64,000 nucleotides of DNA from JAKAWQ01 sp963840545 (GCA_963840545.1 CAWIZE010000002.1:124001-188000); one strand, 5' to 3'; numbered from the stretch's first letter, positions 17,035-28,816 are shown. Translations and numbers: made by a program. The notes: generated by a model not told the origin, from the letters alone.

Positions 17035-18025
17035 GCGGCCTGCCGCGCCGCCCAGCCGAAGGGCAGGCGGCAGAGAAATTCGTGCCCGGCGTCAGGACCC
17101 GCGGCGATCGCCTGGCGGGCGATGGCTCCGGCGCAGGCGGGGATCGCCTCGCCGCAGCGGTCGCGGAAGGCGCAGCCGACGAAGCCCGGCGCAAGACGCG
17201 GCACGCTGCCCGGGATCGCGCCGAGCGGCGCCCCGCGCCGCACCTTCCCCGGCACCGGCACGGCGGCGAGCAGCCCCTTCGTGTAGGGGTGCGTGGGGGC
17301 TGCGAAAAGCGAGGCCACGGGCGCGGATTCCACGATCTCGCCCGCATACATCACGGAGACGCGGTCGGCGACGCGCGCGACCATGCCCAGATCGTGCGTG
17401 ATCAGCAGCATCGCGAGCCCGAGCTCGCGCTTGATCCCGGCGAGCAGGCGGAGCACCTGCGCCTGCACCGTGACATCGAGCGCGGTGGTCGGCTCGTCGG
17501 CGATCAGAAGCTCGGGCTCGCAGATCAGCGCCATGGCGATCATCACCCGCTGGCGAAGCCCCCCGGAGAGCTGGTGCGGGTATTGCGCGAGCCTGAGGTC
17601 GGGCGCGGTTCATCCCGACGCGCGCCAGCATCGCCGCCGCGCGCTCCCGCGCTTGCCCGCGGGAAAGCCCGCGATGGCGGCGCAGCACCTCGGTCATCTG
17701 CGAGCCGATCGTGTAGGCCGGGTTGAGGCTGGTCATCGGCTCCTGGAAGATCATCGCCAGCCGATCGCCGCAGAGCCGCGCCATGCCGCCGCCCGGAAAG
17801 CCCGAGCAGGTCCTGATCGTGGAAGCGAAGCGCCCCGGCGCTGCGCGCGGCGCCGCGCGGCAGCAGGTTCATCACCGCAAGCGCGGTCAGCGACTTCCCG
17901 CACCCCGATTCCCCGACCAGGCAATGGGTCTCCCCGCGCGCAAGCGTGAGCGAGATGCCGCGCACCGGCTCGGCCGCCGCGCCGAAGCGGACGCGGAGCG
18001 CCTCGATCTCGAGGACCGCGCTCAT
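17031..18025 (-). pseudogene. Second peptide ABC transporter ATPase (DppD-like), two frameshifts
   Basis: It starts MSAVLEIEAL at 18025 (ATGA with the permease stop) with Walker A GESGCGKS (38-45). The frame breaks at about 17790 (after DLLGLS); removing one base restores GGGMARLCGDRLAMIFQEPMTSLNP in pieces. It breaks again at about 17605 (after VGMNR); removing one base restores PDLRLAQYPHQLSGGLRQR. The remainder (MIAMALICEPELLIADEPTTALD to FLCRLPFGWAARQAA) is intact to the stop at 17031. Length 995 is two bases over a multiple of three, consistent with two insertions. The reconstructed protein would have about 330 residues, normal for DppD. Confidence 0.8.
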
Positions 18026-18878
18026 CCCGCGCGCGCCACCGCGAGCAGATCCCTGAGCCCGTCGCCGAGCAGGTTGATGCCGAGCACCAGCACGAAGAGC
18101 GCGAGGCCGGGGATCATGATCACCCAGGGGCTGAAGAACATGTAGGTCTTGGCCTCCGCGATCATCAGCCCCCAGTCGGGCAGCGGCGGCGGCACGCCGA
18201 GCCCGAGGAACGAAAGCGCTGCCTCGAGCAGGATCGCCAGCGCCATCTCGAGCGTGGCGATGACGACGAGGTGGTTGAGGATGTTGGGCAGCACCTCGGA
18301 GACGAGGATGCGCGCATGCGAGCACCCGGCGGCGCGCGCGGCGGCGATGTAGTCGAGCGTGCGGACCTGCATGGTCGCGGTGCGCGAGACCACGGCGAAG
18401 CGATCCCAGAGCAGCAGCGCCAGCACGAGGATGACGACGGTGAGCGAGCTGCCGACGAGCGCCACCACGGTCAGCGCCACGAGGATGAGCGGCACGGCGA
18501 GGCGCGTGGTGATGACGAACATCACGACATCGTCCACCCGGCCGCCGAAATATCCGCCGAGCAGGCCGAGCGTGGTGCCGATCGCGCCCGAGGCGAGCAC
18601 CGTGAGCGTGCCGATCAGAGCGAGATGCGTGCGCCGTAGAGCATGCGGGCGAGATAGTCCCGGCCGAGCTGGTCGGTGCCGAACGGATGCGCCGGGCTGC
18701 CCCCCGGCAGCCATTCCGGCGGGACGAGCCGGTGGGTCAGATGCTGCGTGAAAGGGTCGTGCGGGGCGAGCCCGGGGGCGGCGAGCGCGATCAGCACGGC
18801 AGCGCCCACGATCAGCCCGCCGAGCAACGTCGGCAGATGCCGCGGCGAAAGGATCCGGCCCGCCCGCGCCCCGCTCAT
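18022..18878 (-). pseudogene. Second peptide ABC transporter permease (DppC-like), frameshifted
   Basis: The first part (MSGARAGRILSPRHLPTL to FGTDQLGRDYLARMLYGARISL) starts at 18878, overlapping dppB2 by ATGA. It hits a stop where the frame slips at about 18617-18620. The second part (IGTLTVLASGAIGTTLG to LRDLLAVARAG) is in the next frame and contains the EAA loop and SFLGLGVPPPLPDWG. One missing base after CTC explains it; insertion of one base would restore the family-typical SLLIG. Length would be about 285 residues. Confidence 0.8.
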
Positions 18879-19793
18879 CGGCTCCGCAGCCGCGGGTCGA
18901 GGGCGGCGTTGCAGAGATCGGCGAGCAAAGTGAGCGCGATGTAGATGACGGCGAGCAGCAGGACGACCGCCTGCACCACCGGGAAGTCGTTCTTGCTGAT
19001 CAATTCCCAGGCGAGGTAGCCGACCCCGTGCAGCGCAAAGACCTCCTCGACGACGATCGATCCGCCGAGCATGAAGCCGAGCTGCACCGCGCCGACCGCG
19101 ACCACCGGCATCGCCGCGTTGCGCAGCGCATGCTTGAGCACGATCGATCGCGCCGAGAGGCCTTTCGCGCGCGCGGTGCGGATATAATCGGAGCCCAGCG
19201 CCTCGATCATGCCCGTCCGCATCAGCCTGAGCAGCGCCGGAATGGCGGAAAAGGAAAGAACGAATGCCGGGCAGGATGTAGCCGGTCCAGTCCGCGACCC
19301 CCGAGATCGGCAGCCAATGCAGATCGAGCCCGAACCAGATGATGAGCAGCAGGCCGAGCCAGAAGCTCGGCATCGCCTGGCCGATCAACGCCACCATCGT
19401 CAGCAGCCGGTCGATCGGCGAGCCCTCGTAGAGTGCCGCGAGGATGCCGAGGGGAAGGGCGATGGCGAGCGCGAAGACGAGCCCGACGCCGCCCAGCGTC
19501 AGCGTGATCGGCAGCCGTGTCGCGACCAACCCGGAGACGGGCGCGTGATAAAGGTAGGAATCGCCGAGGTCGCCCTCCAGCGCGCGCCCCGCCCAGTCGA
19601 GGAACTGCACCGTGAGCGGACGATCGAGCCCGTATTCCTTGCGGATGATCGCAATGTCTTCGGCGGTGGCGTCAGGGCCGGCGATCGAGGCGGCGAGATC
19701 GCCGGAAATGCGGGTGAGCGCGAAGGAGATCACCAGCACGGTGACAGTGACGAGGATGGCCAGCGCGAGCCGGCGCAGCGCATAGCGGAGCAT
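18875..19793 (-). pseudogene. Second peptide ABC transporter permease (DppB-like), frameshifted
   Basis: The N-terminal part from 19793 (MLRYALRRLALAILVTVTVL to PISGVADWTGYILP) is normal DppB. At about 19264-19268 the frame slips; with one base removed it continues AFVLSFSAIPALLRLMRTGM, IEALGSDYIRTARAKGL (the EAA loop) and ends ALDPRLRSR at 18875. Length 919 is one base over a multiple of three. It is first gene of the second transporter operon. The associated binding protein gene is on the other strand, facing the operon's far end. Confidence 0.82.
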
Positions 19794-19830
19794 TGCAGCA
19801 AGCGTATGGCTGCTGCGCCGCACAATCAAG

Positions 19831-19971
19831 CCAGGGGCTGGGCCCCTGGACCCCACAAGCGCTGCGCGGCACCAGGGGCTGGGCCCCTGGACCCCCTAAG
19901 CGCTGCGCGGCACAAAGGGGGGGCGCCTGGACCCCACAAGCGCTGCGCGGCACCAGGGGCCCAGCCCCTGG
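19831..19971. repeat. Four tandem copies of a 41-bp palindromic repeat abutting the glnD stop
   Basis: Units begin at 19831, 19872, about 19913 (degenerate) and 19953. Each has a perfect hairpin CCAGGGG-CTGGG-CCCCTGG (19 bases) followed by a linker ACCCC(A/C)(C/T)AAGCGC and TGCGCGGCA. The last unit directly touches the glnD stop codon. The same linker plus hairpin occurs once in reverse orientation at 28670-28710. It fills the gap between glnD and dppB2. Confidence 0.9.
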
Positions 19972-22785
19972 CTAAGCGTGCCGGCGGCGGCGTGCCGGGT
20001 GTGCGGCTTCCTCGGCGGGTTCCTCGGTGGGCGAGATCGCGGCGAGCAGGGCCTGGCGCAGCTGCACGAGCTTCTGCTCGTTGGTGATCTTCAGGCCGAA
20101 CATGTCCTTGACATAGAAGACGTCCACCGCGCGCACGCCGTAGGTGCTGACATGGGCCGAGGAGATCGAGACGCCCTGCTCGCTGATCGCCGCGGTCACG
20201 TCGTGCAGGAAGCCCGGCCGGTCGCGTCCGTTCACCTCGATCACCGTGTGGGTGTTCGAGGCGCGGTTGTCGATGACCACGCGCGCGGGCACGTGGATCG
20301 CGCGCATGCGCCGGCCGAGCAGCGCGCTGGTGACCTTGCGGATCTCGGTCGCGAATTTCAGTCGGCCCGAAAGGGCCTGCTCGGTCAGCACCGCCAGCCG
20401 CGCCAGCCGGTGCGGCGCGTCGAAGGCGCCGCCGGCGGCGTCCTGGATCCAGAACGTGTCGAGCGCCATGCCGTTGGTCATGGTGTGGATCCGCGCATCG
20501 ACGATCGACGCGCCGGCGACCGCGAGCGCGCCGGCGATGCGGCTGAAAAGCCCGGGATGGTCGGCGGTGTAGACAGTGACCTCGGTCACCGCGCGCTGGG
20601 GCAGGATCTCGGTCTCCACCGTGAGCGGCGCCTCGCGCGATTCGGCCCCGCGAAGCATGCGCGCATGGCGGGCGTGGGTGGAAGGGTCGAAGGCGAGCCA
20701 GTAGCCGGGATAGCCGAGGCTGAGGAATTTCTGGACATCGGCCGCCGGCCAGTCGGTGAGCAGGTTGGAGGTGGCGCGTTTCGCCCGCGCGACGCGCACA
20801 TCCCGCTCGGTGGTGGCGAGGCCGCCGGCGAGCACTTCGGCGACGCGCGTGTAAAGCTCGCGCAGCAGCGTCGCCTTCCAGGCGTTCCACACCTTTGCCG
20901 AGACCGCGCGCATGTCGGCCACCGTCAGGATCAGCAGCAGGCGCAGCCGTTCCGGGGACTGGATGGTGTCGGCGAGGTCGAGGATGGTTTTCGGGTCGTC
21001 GATATCGCGCTTGAACGCGGTCTGGCTGAGGAGAAGGTGGTGGAGGACGAGCCATGAGACCATCTCGGTCTCTTCGCCCGAGAGCCCGAGCGTGGGGCCG
21101 ACCCCGAGCGCGATCCCCGCGCCGATCTCGGAATGATCGCCGCCGCGGCCCTTGGCGATGTCGTGCATCAGGGTCGCGACATAGAGCGCGCGGCGCGACT
21201 GGAGATGGTCCATCAGTCCCGAGGCCACCGGCGCGATTTCGGCAAGCTCGTCGCGCTCGAGCATGTTGAGGACCCGGATCGCCTCGACCGTGTGCTCGTC
21301 GACGGTGAAGACGTGATAGCTGTCGAACTGCATCTGCCCGACGATGCGCGCCCAGTCCGGCAGCAGGCGGCCGAGGAGGCCGCTCTCGTTCATGATCGTG
21401 AGCCAGCGCGCGCCGTCGGCGCGGTCATGCTCGGCGTCGCGGCCGCAGAGGAGGTCGAGAAAGATCGCCATCGCATCGCGGTCTTCGCGGAGCGCGATCG
21501 CGTTGCGCTCGTGGCGGATGAGTGCGGCGAGCGCCAGCGGATGCAGCTCCAGATTGCGGTCCCGCGCGATCTCGAGCATGCGCAGCATCAGGATCGGGTC
21601 GCGGGCGAAGCGCACCGGCGCCTCCGGCATGAGCTTGCCTTCGTCGAGCATGAAGCCGGCGGCGGCGAGCGTCGCATCGGTGGTTCCCGCGACCACCGCC
21701 GGCGGGCCGAGTGCCGCGCGCAGGATCGCCGGCTCGAGCACGCGGGTGAGGCGCGTCACTTCGCGCGCGGTGAGGAAGTAGTGGCGCATGAAGCGCTCGA
21801 CCCCATCCTGGCGGCGGTGGCGCGTGTAGCCCATCCGCGCGCCGATGACGGGTTGGAGATCGAAGGTGAGGCGCTCCTCCGCCCGCCCGGTGACGTAGTG
21901 CAGGTTGAAGCGCACGGCCCAGAGGAAGTCGAGCGAGCGCTGGAACCGCCGCGCCTCGAAGGCGGAAAGAATGTGGTCGTCGCGGGCCGCGGCACCTTGC
22001 GTGGCGCAGAGCGCCCCGATGTCCGCCACGTCGAAGGCCGCCTTGGCCATCCAGTAGATGGTCTGGAGGTCGCGCAGTCCCCCGCGTCCCTCCTTCACGT
22101 TCGGCTCGACCAGGAACGGGCTCTCGCCGAAGCGCTGATGGCGCGTGTCGCGCTCGGCTTCCTTGCCGGCGAGGAAGCTCGAGAGCGCGCCCGCGATGCA
22201 CTCGGCGCGGAAATGCTCGAGGAAGGTCGCAGAGAGGGCTGCGTCCCCCTCGAGCAGGCGCGCGTCCAGCAGGGCCGTGCGCACCGAGAGGTCGTTCTTC
22301 GCCACCGTCAGGCAATCGGCGATCGAACGGGTGGCGTGCCCCACCTTGAGGCCGAGATCCCAGAGCAGATAGAGCATGAACTCCACGACCTGGCGCACCG
22401 CTCCGGTGGGTTCCTCCGCGGTGAGGAAGAGCAGGTCGAGATCGCTCATCGGCGCCAGCATCCCGCGCCCGAAACCGCCCGTGGCGAGCAGGGCCAAGGG
22501 CGTGTCGAGCTCGGCGCCGGAGCGCGCCAGCGAATAGGCGTAGATGACCTCGATCAGCCCGCGGGTCAGCTCGGCGAGCAGATGCGCGGCAGCGACCCCG
22601 GAAAGCTCGCCATGCTCGAAGCGCGCCCTTGCGGCGGTCTGGATGCGGGCGAAGTGGCGGCGAAACGCACCGAGCGCCTGATCGCGCCTGACCGCGGCAA
22701 GGTCGCGCCCGAGCTCGCCGAGCGCATCGATCAGGGCGGCCTTCGCGGCGGCGGGCGCGGCGGGAAGGGAGGACGGTGTCAGCAT
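19972..22785 (-). CDS. glnD: Bifunctional [protein-PII] uridylyltransferase/uridylyl-removing enzyme
   Basis: Central nitrogen sensor: it uridylylates PII under nitrogen limitation and removes the UMP when glutamine is high. At 937 residues it has all domains in order. The nucleotidyltransferase motif is GGFGRGMLAPMSDLDLLF (about 98-116). The HD domain has LMHDIAKGRGGDHSEIG (about 535-552). Two C-terminal ACT domains contain YTADHPGLFSRIAGAL (about 740) and NGRDRPGFLHDVTAAISEQG (about 850). The chosen ATG at 22785 (MLTPSSLPA) overlaps the mutS stop by seven bases; the frame runs further upstream only as a shadow of mutS. The stop codon lies against a palindromic repeat array. Confidence 0.93.
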   Translation of the reverse strand: MLTPSSLPAAPAAAKAALIDALGELGRDLAAVRRDQALGAFRRHFARIQTAARARFEHGELSGVAAAHLLAELTRGLIEVIYAYSLARSGAELDTPLALLATGGFGRGMLAPMSDLDLLFLTAEEPTGAVRQVVEFMLYLLWDLGLKVGHATRSIADCLTVAKNDLSVRTALLDARLLEGDAALSATFLEHFRAECIAGALSSFLAGKEAERDTRHQRFGESPFLVEPNVKEGRGGLRDLQTIYWMAKAAFDVADIGALCATQGAAARDDHILSAFEARRFQRSLDFLWAVRFNLHYVTGRAEERLTFDLQPVIGARMGYTRHRRQDGVERFMRHYFLTAREVTRLTRVLEPAILRAALGPPAVVAGTTDATLAAAGFMLDEGKLMPEAPVRFARDPILMLRMLEIARDRNLELHPLALAALIRHERNAIALREDRDAMAIFLDLLCGRDAEHDRADGARWLTIMNESGLLGRLLPDWARIVGQMQFDSYHVFTVDEHTVEAIRVLNMLERDELAEIAPVASGLMDHLQSRRALYVATLMHDIAKGRGGDHSEIGAGIALGVGPTLGLSGEETEMVSWLVLHHLLLSQTAFKRDIDDPKTILDLADTIQSPERLRLLLILTVADMRAVSAKVWNAWKATLLRELYTRVAEVLAGGLATTERDVRVARAKRATSNLLTDWPAADVQKFLSLGYPGYWLAFDPSTHARHARMLRGAESREAPLTVETEILPQRAVTEVTVYTADHPGLFSRIAGALAVAGASIVDARIHTMTNGMALDTFWIQDAAGGAFDAPHRLARLAVLTEQALSGRLKFATEIRKVTSALLGRRMRAIHVPARVVIDNRASNTHTVIEVNGRDRPGFLHDVTAAISEQGVSISSAHVSTYGVRAVDVFYVKDMFGLKITNEQKLVQLRQALLAAISPTEEPAEEAAHPARRRRHA

Positions 22786-25403
22786 CGTGCGGATGCTAGC
22801 GGGTCGTCGGGCGGGCGACCAGGAAGCAGCGCCTTCAGCCGGTAAAGAATTTCGAGAGCTTCTCGCGGCGTGAGCGTATCCGGCGCGAGTTCTGCAACCG
22901 CTGCATGCAGTGGATCGGGTGGCACCGCAGTCGGAGGTTGTTCCGGCCCCACTTCGCTCGGAGATTTGGGCCGGGACGAGGCGGCGAAAAGCGGCAGCTG
23001 GGCCGGCGCGGTCAGCGCGGCACCTCGCTCCTCGAGCAGCGCGAGCAGCTGCGCGGCGCGGGAAACGACCGGGGCAGGAACGCCGGCGAGCTTCGCCACC
23101 GCAACGCCGAAGCTCCGCTCGGCCGCGCCTTCCGCCACCTCGTGGAGGAAGACGACGCCGCCTTGCCATTCCTTGACCCGCATGCAGAGCGGGGCGAGCC
23201 GCGGCAGCTCGGTCGAAAGCCGCGCCAGCTCGTGGAAGTGGGTGGCGAAGATGGTGCGGCAGCGGAGCCCCGAATGCAGCGCCTCGAGCACGGCCCAGGC
23301 GATCGCGAGCCCGTCCAGCGTCGCCGTCCCGCGGCCGATCTCGTCCACCACCACCAGGCTCGCCGGCCCGGCCTGGCGAAGGATCGCCGCGGTCTCGGTC
23401 ATCTCGACCATGAAGGTGCTGCGGCCGCGGGCGAGATCGTCCGCCGCGCCGACGCGCGAGAAGAGCCGGTCGACCACGCCGATCTCGACCGCCTCGGCCG
23501 GCACCGGCAGGCCGGCCTGGGCGAGGATGGCGATCAGCGCGTTCTGGCGGAGGAAGGTGGATTTGCCCGCCATGTTCGGCCCGGTGAGCAGGGCGACGCG
23601 CCGCTCGGGCGCGAGGTCGCAATCGTTCGGCACGAAGGCGGCGCCGGCGGGCAGCGCCGCCTCGACCACCGGGTGCCGCCCGGCGCGGATGCGGAATTCG
23701 CTCCCGGCCGTGACGCGCGGGCGGCACCAGCGCCCGCCGGCGGCGAGCCGGGCGGCCGAGAGGGCGACGTCGAGCTCGGCGAGGCGGGTGGCGGCGGCGC
23801 CGATCGCCCCGGCCTCGGCGAGCGCGGCGGCGCCGAGCCCGGCCAGGATCTCCCGCTCGCGGGCGAGCGCCCGCTCGGCCGCCGCGCTGATCCGCTGGTC
23901 GAGCTCGGCGAGCTCCGGGGTCGAGAACCGGGCCCCGTTCGCCATCCCCTGGCGCAGCACGAAGCCCGGCTCGGCCTTGAGGCGCTCGACGGCGGCGGCC
24001 GGCACCTCGATGACGTAGCCGAGCTGGGCGTGGTAGCGGATCTTGAGCCCCGAGACGGCAAGCCGCCCGGCCAGCGCCCGCTCGAGCCCGGCGATGACCC
24101 GGCGGCTCTCGTCGCGCAACTGCCGCTCCGCATCGAGCGCCGCATCGAAGCCGGGGGCGATCGCGCCGCCCTCGTCGGCCCGCGCCGGCAGCCGCTCGGC
24201 GAGGGCGGCTGCGAGTTTTTCCGCCAGCGCCTTGCCCCCGCCCAGGGCCCGGTCCGCCGGCCCGGTGAGCAGCGCGCCGGCGCGGTGCGCGGCCGCGAGC
24301 CCGTCGCGCAGGCTGGCGAGGTCGCGCGCCCCGCCGCGGCCGACCGCGAGCCGCCCGAGGGCGCGGGCGAGGTCCGGGCAGCCATGGAGGATGGCGCCGA
24401 GGGCGGCGGCGAGGTCGGGGGTGGCGAGCAGCCAGGTCCAGGCATCCTGGCGGGTGGCGATGGCCGCCGGATCGGTCAGGGGCGCGGCGAGGGTTTGGGC
24501 GAGCGCCCGCCCGCCCGCCGCGGTCAGCGTGCGGTCCACCGCGGAGAGCAGCGTGTGCGCGGCCCCGCCGTCACGGGCGCGGAGCAGGTCGAGGCTCGCC
24601 CGGGTCGCGGCGTCCATCGCCATGACCGCCGCACTAAGCTGCGGGGCGGGCGGGGAGAGCAGCGGCAGCCGGCCGCCCTGGCTCGTGCGCACGTACGCGA
24701 CCGCCACGGCCGCGGCGATGGCCTCGGCGTCGGTGAAGCTGCCGAAGGCCTCGAGGCTGCCTGCGCCGAAGGCCTCGGCGAGCGCCTGCCGCGCCGCCTC
24801 GGGGGCGGGCGGGGGCGGGCTCGCGGGGGCCCGGAGCGGGGCGAACTCGCCGAGCGCAAGCGTCTCCGGGGCGAGGATTTCCGCCGGATCGAGCCGTCCC
24901 AGGAGGTCGAAGACCGCGCCCGGAGCGGCCGCCTCGGTCGCGAACAGCCCGGTCGAGATGTCGATCCAGGCGGCCCCGAGGCAGCCCGGCCGAACGGCGA
25001 GCGAAACCAGCACATTGGTGCGGGCCGCTTCGAGCAACCCTTCGTCGGTGAGGGTGCCCGGCGTGACGAGGCGCACGACGTCCCGCCGGATCGGCGCCCC
25101 GGCGCGGCGCTCGGAGGCGCGCTCGAGCTGCTCGGCCACCGCCACGCGGAAGCCGCGGCGGATCAACCGGGCGAGATAGAGCTCGGCTGCCGCCGCCGGG
25201 ACCCCGCACATCGGGATCGGCCTTCCCTCGTGCTCGCCGCGACGGGTGAGCGCGATATCGAGCGCGGCGGCCGCCGCTTCCGCATCGGCGAAGAAGAGCT
25301 CGAAGAAGTCGCCCATCCGGAAGAAGACGAGCGCGTCCGGGTGCTGGGCCTTGATGGCGAACCATTGGGCCATCGCCGGCGTGGCACTCTTCGGCATGTC
25401 CAT
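22779..25403 (-). CDS. mutS: DNA mismatch repair protein MutS
   Basis: Recognises mismatches and small loops and starts mismatch repair with MutL. It is 874 residues, normal length. The mismatch-contacting Phe-x-Glu motif lies in FFRMGDFFELF (about 27-37), the connector and core domains follow, and the ATPase has GPNMAGKST (about 605-614) and VVVDEIGRGTATLDG, then FATHFHELARL. The start is either MDMPKSATP (25403) or MPKSATP (25397); the upstream extension in frame is not conserved-looking. It is divergent from maeB with about 100 bases between, so both promoters must lie in that gap. The order glnD-mutS-maeB is recurrent in Acetobacteraceae. Confidence 0.94.
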   Translation of the reverse strand: MDMPKSATPAMAQWFAIKAQHPDALVFFRMGDFFELFFADAEAAAAALDIALTRRGEHEGRPIPMCGVPAAAAELYLARLIRRGFRVAVAEQLERASERRAGAPIRRDVVRLVTPGTLTDEGLLEAARTNVLVSLAVRPGCLGAAWIDISTGLFATEAAAPGAVFDLLGRLDPAEILAPETLALGEFAPLRAPASPPPPAPEAARQALAEAFGAGSLEAFGSFTDAEAIAAAVAVAYVRTSQGGRLPLLSPPAPQLSAAVMAMDAATRASLDLLRARDGGAAHTLLSAVDRTLTAAGGRALAQTLAAPLTDPAAIATRQDAWTWLLATPDLAAALGAILHGCPDLARALGRLAVGRGGARDLASLRDGLAAAHRAGALLTGPADRALGGGKALAEKLAAALAERLPARADEGGAIAPGFDAALDAERQLRDESRRVIAGLERALAGRLAVSGLKIRYHAQLGYVIEVPAAAVERLKAEPGFVLRQGMANGARFSTPELAELDQRISAAAERALAREREILAGLGAAALAEAGAIGAAATRLAELDVALSAARLAAGGRWCRPRVTAGSEFRIRAGRHPVVEAALPAGAAFVPNDCDLAPERRVALLTGPNMAGKSTFLRQNALIAILAQAGLPVPAEAVEIGVVDRLFSRVGAADDLARGRSTFMVEMTETAAILRQAGPASLVVVDEIGRGTATLDGLAIAWAVLEALHSGLRCRTIFATHFHELARLSTELPRLAPLCMRVKEWQGGVVFLHEVAEGAAERSFGVAVAKLAGVPAPVVSRAAQLLALLEERGAALTAPAQLPLFAASSRPKSPSEVGPEQPPTAVPPDPLHAAVAELAPDTLTPREALEILYRLKALLPGRPPDDPLASARC

Positions 25404-25441
25404 GGGCTCGATGTAGGCGCCTCTGCCGCGAGTGCGAAGTG

Positions 25442-25497
25442 CCCACTTTGCCTTGCCGATCTGCAATCGTCATGATGGCGGGCGAAAGTGGGGAGGA
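25442..25497 (+). promoter_or_regulatory. Candidate leader hairpin covering the maeB ribosome-binding site
   Basis: CCCACTTTGCC (25442-25452) is complementary to GGCGAAAGTGGG (25481-25492) apart from one bulge. The second arm overlaps the start of the maeB Shine-Dalgarno GGGGAGGA (25490-25497). If it forms in the mRNA it would partly mask the ribosome-binding site. Because the gap is shared with the divergent mutS gene, it could equally be a DNA operator (GAAGTG / CCCACTT repeats). Confidence 0.35.
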
Positions 25498-25503
25498 ACC
25501 GCC

Positions 25504-27825
<2,322 letters not shown>

Positions 27826-27843
27826 CAAGCGAGGAGGAGCGGC

Positions 27844-28566
27844 ATGTCACGGGTTGCAATTGTTACCGGCGGAACGCGCGGCATCGGCGCGGCGATCAGC
27901 CAGGCGCTCAAGGCGGCGGGACGCAGCGTGGTCGCGAACTATGCCGCCAACGACACGGCGGCGGAGGCTTTCGCGGCCGAGACGGGCATCGCGATCGAGC
28001 GCTTCGACGCCGCCGACTACACGGCGTGCGAGGCGGCGCTGGCGCGGATCGCGCGCACCCTCGGCCCGATCGACATCGTCGTCAACAATGCCGGGATCAC
28101 GCGCGATTCGACGCTGATGCGGATGAGCCGCGAGATGTGGGACGCGGTCATCGATACCAACCTTGGCTCCTGCTTCAATCTCTGCAAGCTCACCTTCGAT
28201 GGGATGCGCGAGCGGAAGTTCGGCCGCGTCGTGAATATCGGCAGCATCAACGGCCAGGCGGGCCAGTACGGGCAGGTGAACTATGCCGCCGCCAAGTCCG
28301 GCATCCACGGCTTCACCAAGGCGCTGGCGCAGGAGGGCGCGCGCTTCGGGATCACGGTGAACGCGATCGCCCCCGGCTATGTCGATACCGAGATGGTGCG
28401 CGCGGTGCCGGCGGACGTGCTGCAGAAGATCATCGCCCGCATTCCCGTGGGCAGGCTGGGCCACGCGGCGGACATCGCGCGCGGGGTCGTGTTCCTGACC
28501 GCCGACGAGGCGGACTTCATCACCGGCTCGACGATCTCGATCAACGGCGGCCAGCACATGTATTAG
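27844..28566 (+). CDS. phaB: Acetoacetyl-CoA reductase (PHB synthesis)
   Basis: NADPH-dependent SDR that reduces acetoacetyl-CoA to (R)-3-hydroxybutyryl-CoA for polyhydroxybutyrate. It has 240 residues, the normal length. The Rossmann motif TGGTRGIG is at 8-15, NNAGITRDSTLMRM is characteristic of PhaB/FabG, the catalytic Ser lies in NIGSINGQAGQYGQVNYAAAKSG with Tyr-x3-Lys, and the end is SINGGQHMY, the PhaB-specific C-terminus. AGGAGGAG-like sequence precedes the start. It lies 18 bases downstream of maeB. FabG is the alternative; the C-terminal signature favours PhaB. Confidence 0.9.
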   Translation: MSRVAIVTGGTRGIGAAISQALKAAGRSVVANYAANDTAAEAFAAETGIAIERFDAADYTACEAALARIARTLGPIDIVVNNAGITRDSTLMRMSREMWDAVIDTNLGSCFNLCKLTFDGMRERKFGRVVNIGSINGQAGQYGQVNYAAAKSGIHGFTKALAQEGARFGITVNAIAPGYVDTEMVRAVPADVLQKIIARIPVGRLGHAADIARGVVFLTADEADFITGSTISINGGQHMY

Positions 28567-28711
28567 CGGACCGCGGTTGTCCCGACCGCAGGCCAAAGGG
28601 CTTTGCCCCGGCACCCCGTTGGGGCCCAAGGGTCCAAGTATGGGGGGCCCCGGACCCTCATCCTTTTTGTGCCGCGCAGCGCTTGGGGGTCCAGGGGCCC
28701 GGCCCCTGGCC
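28567..28711. repeat. Dispersed GC-rich palindromic repeats after phaB
   Basis: Three blocks are visible: a CCAAAGGG-type hairpin; a segment at about 28616-28661 (GGGGCCCAAGGGTCCAAG, then ATGG and GGCCCC) that recurs at about 55411-55458 with few changes; and at about 28670-28710 a reverse-oriented copy of the 19.8-kb unit (TGCCGCGCAGCGCTTG, then a CCAGGGGCC hairpin). No gene is seen in the whole 350-base gap 28567-28916. Confidence 0.8.
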
Positions 28712-28816
28712 GGTGCCGGCTTTCATGGAAATCCAGCCCGTCGGTGTTTGTCCAAGTGCCCGATTCAGGCGGCGTTTCGTGATCGCTACGCGAGTGACGA
28801 AACTCTGCGATCGGGC
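28712..28816 (-). repeat. About 105-bp dispersed palindromic repeat, copy B
   Basis: Reverse-oriented relative of the element at 14272-14376. On the minus strand it reads GATCGCAGAGTTTCG, then AGCGA, GCCTG, ACTT and TGAAAGCCGGCAC in the same order and spacing. It can fold with arms GCCCGAT / ATCGGGC (28758-28764 with 28810-28816) and an inner GTTTCGT / ACGAAAC. Non-coding. Confidence 0.68.

Noticed and set aside
14560..17286. A 908-residue open frame suggesting a binding protein fused to something else
   Set aside because: After residue about 504 the translation is antisense to a DppF-like ATPase gene and rich in Arg; a one-base shift gives a normal stop at 16082-16084.
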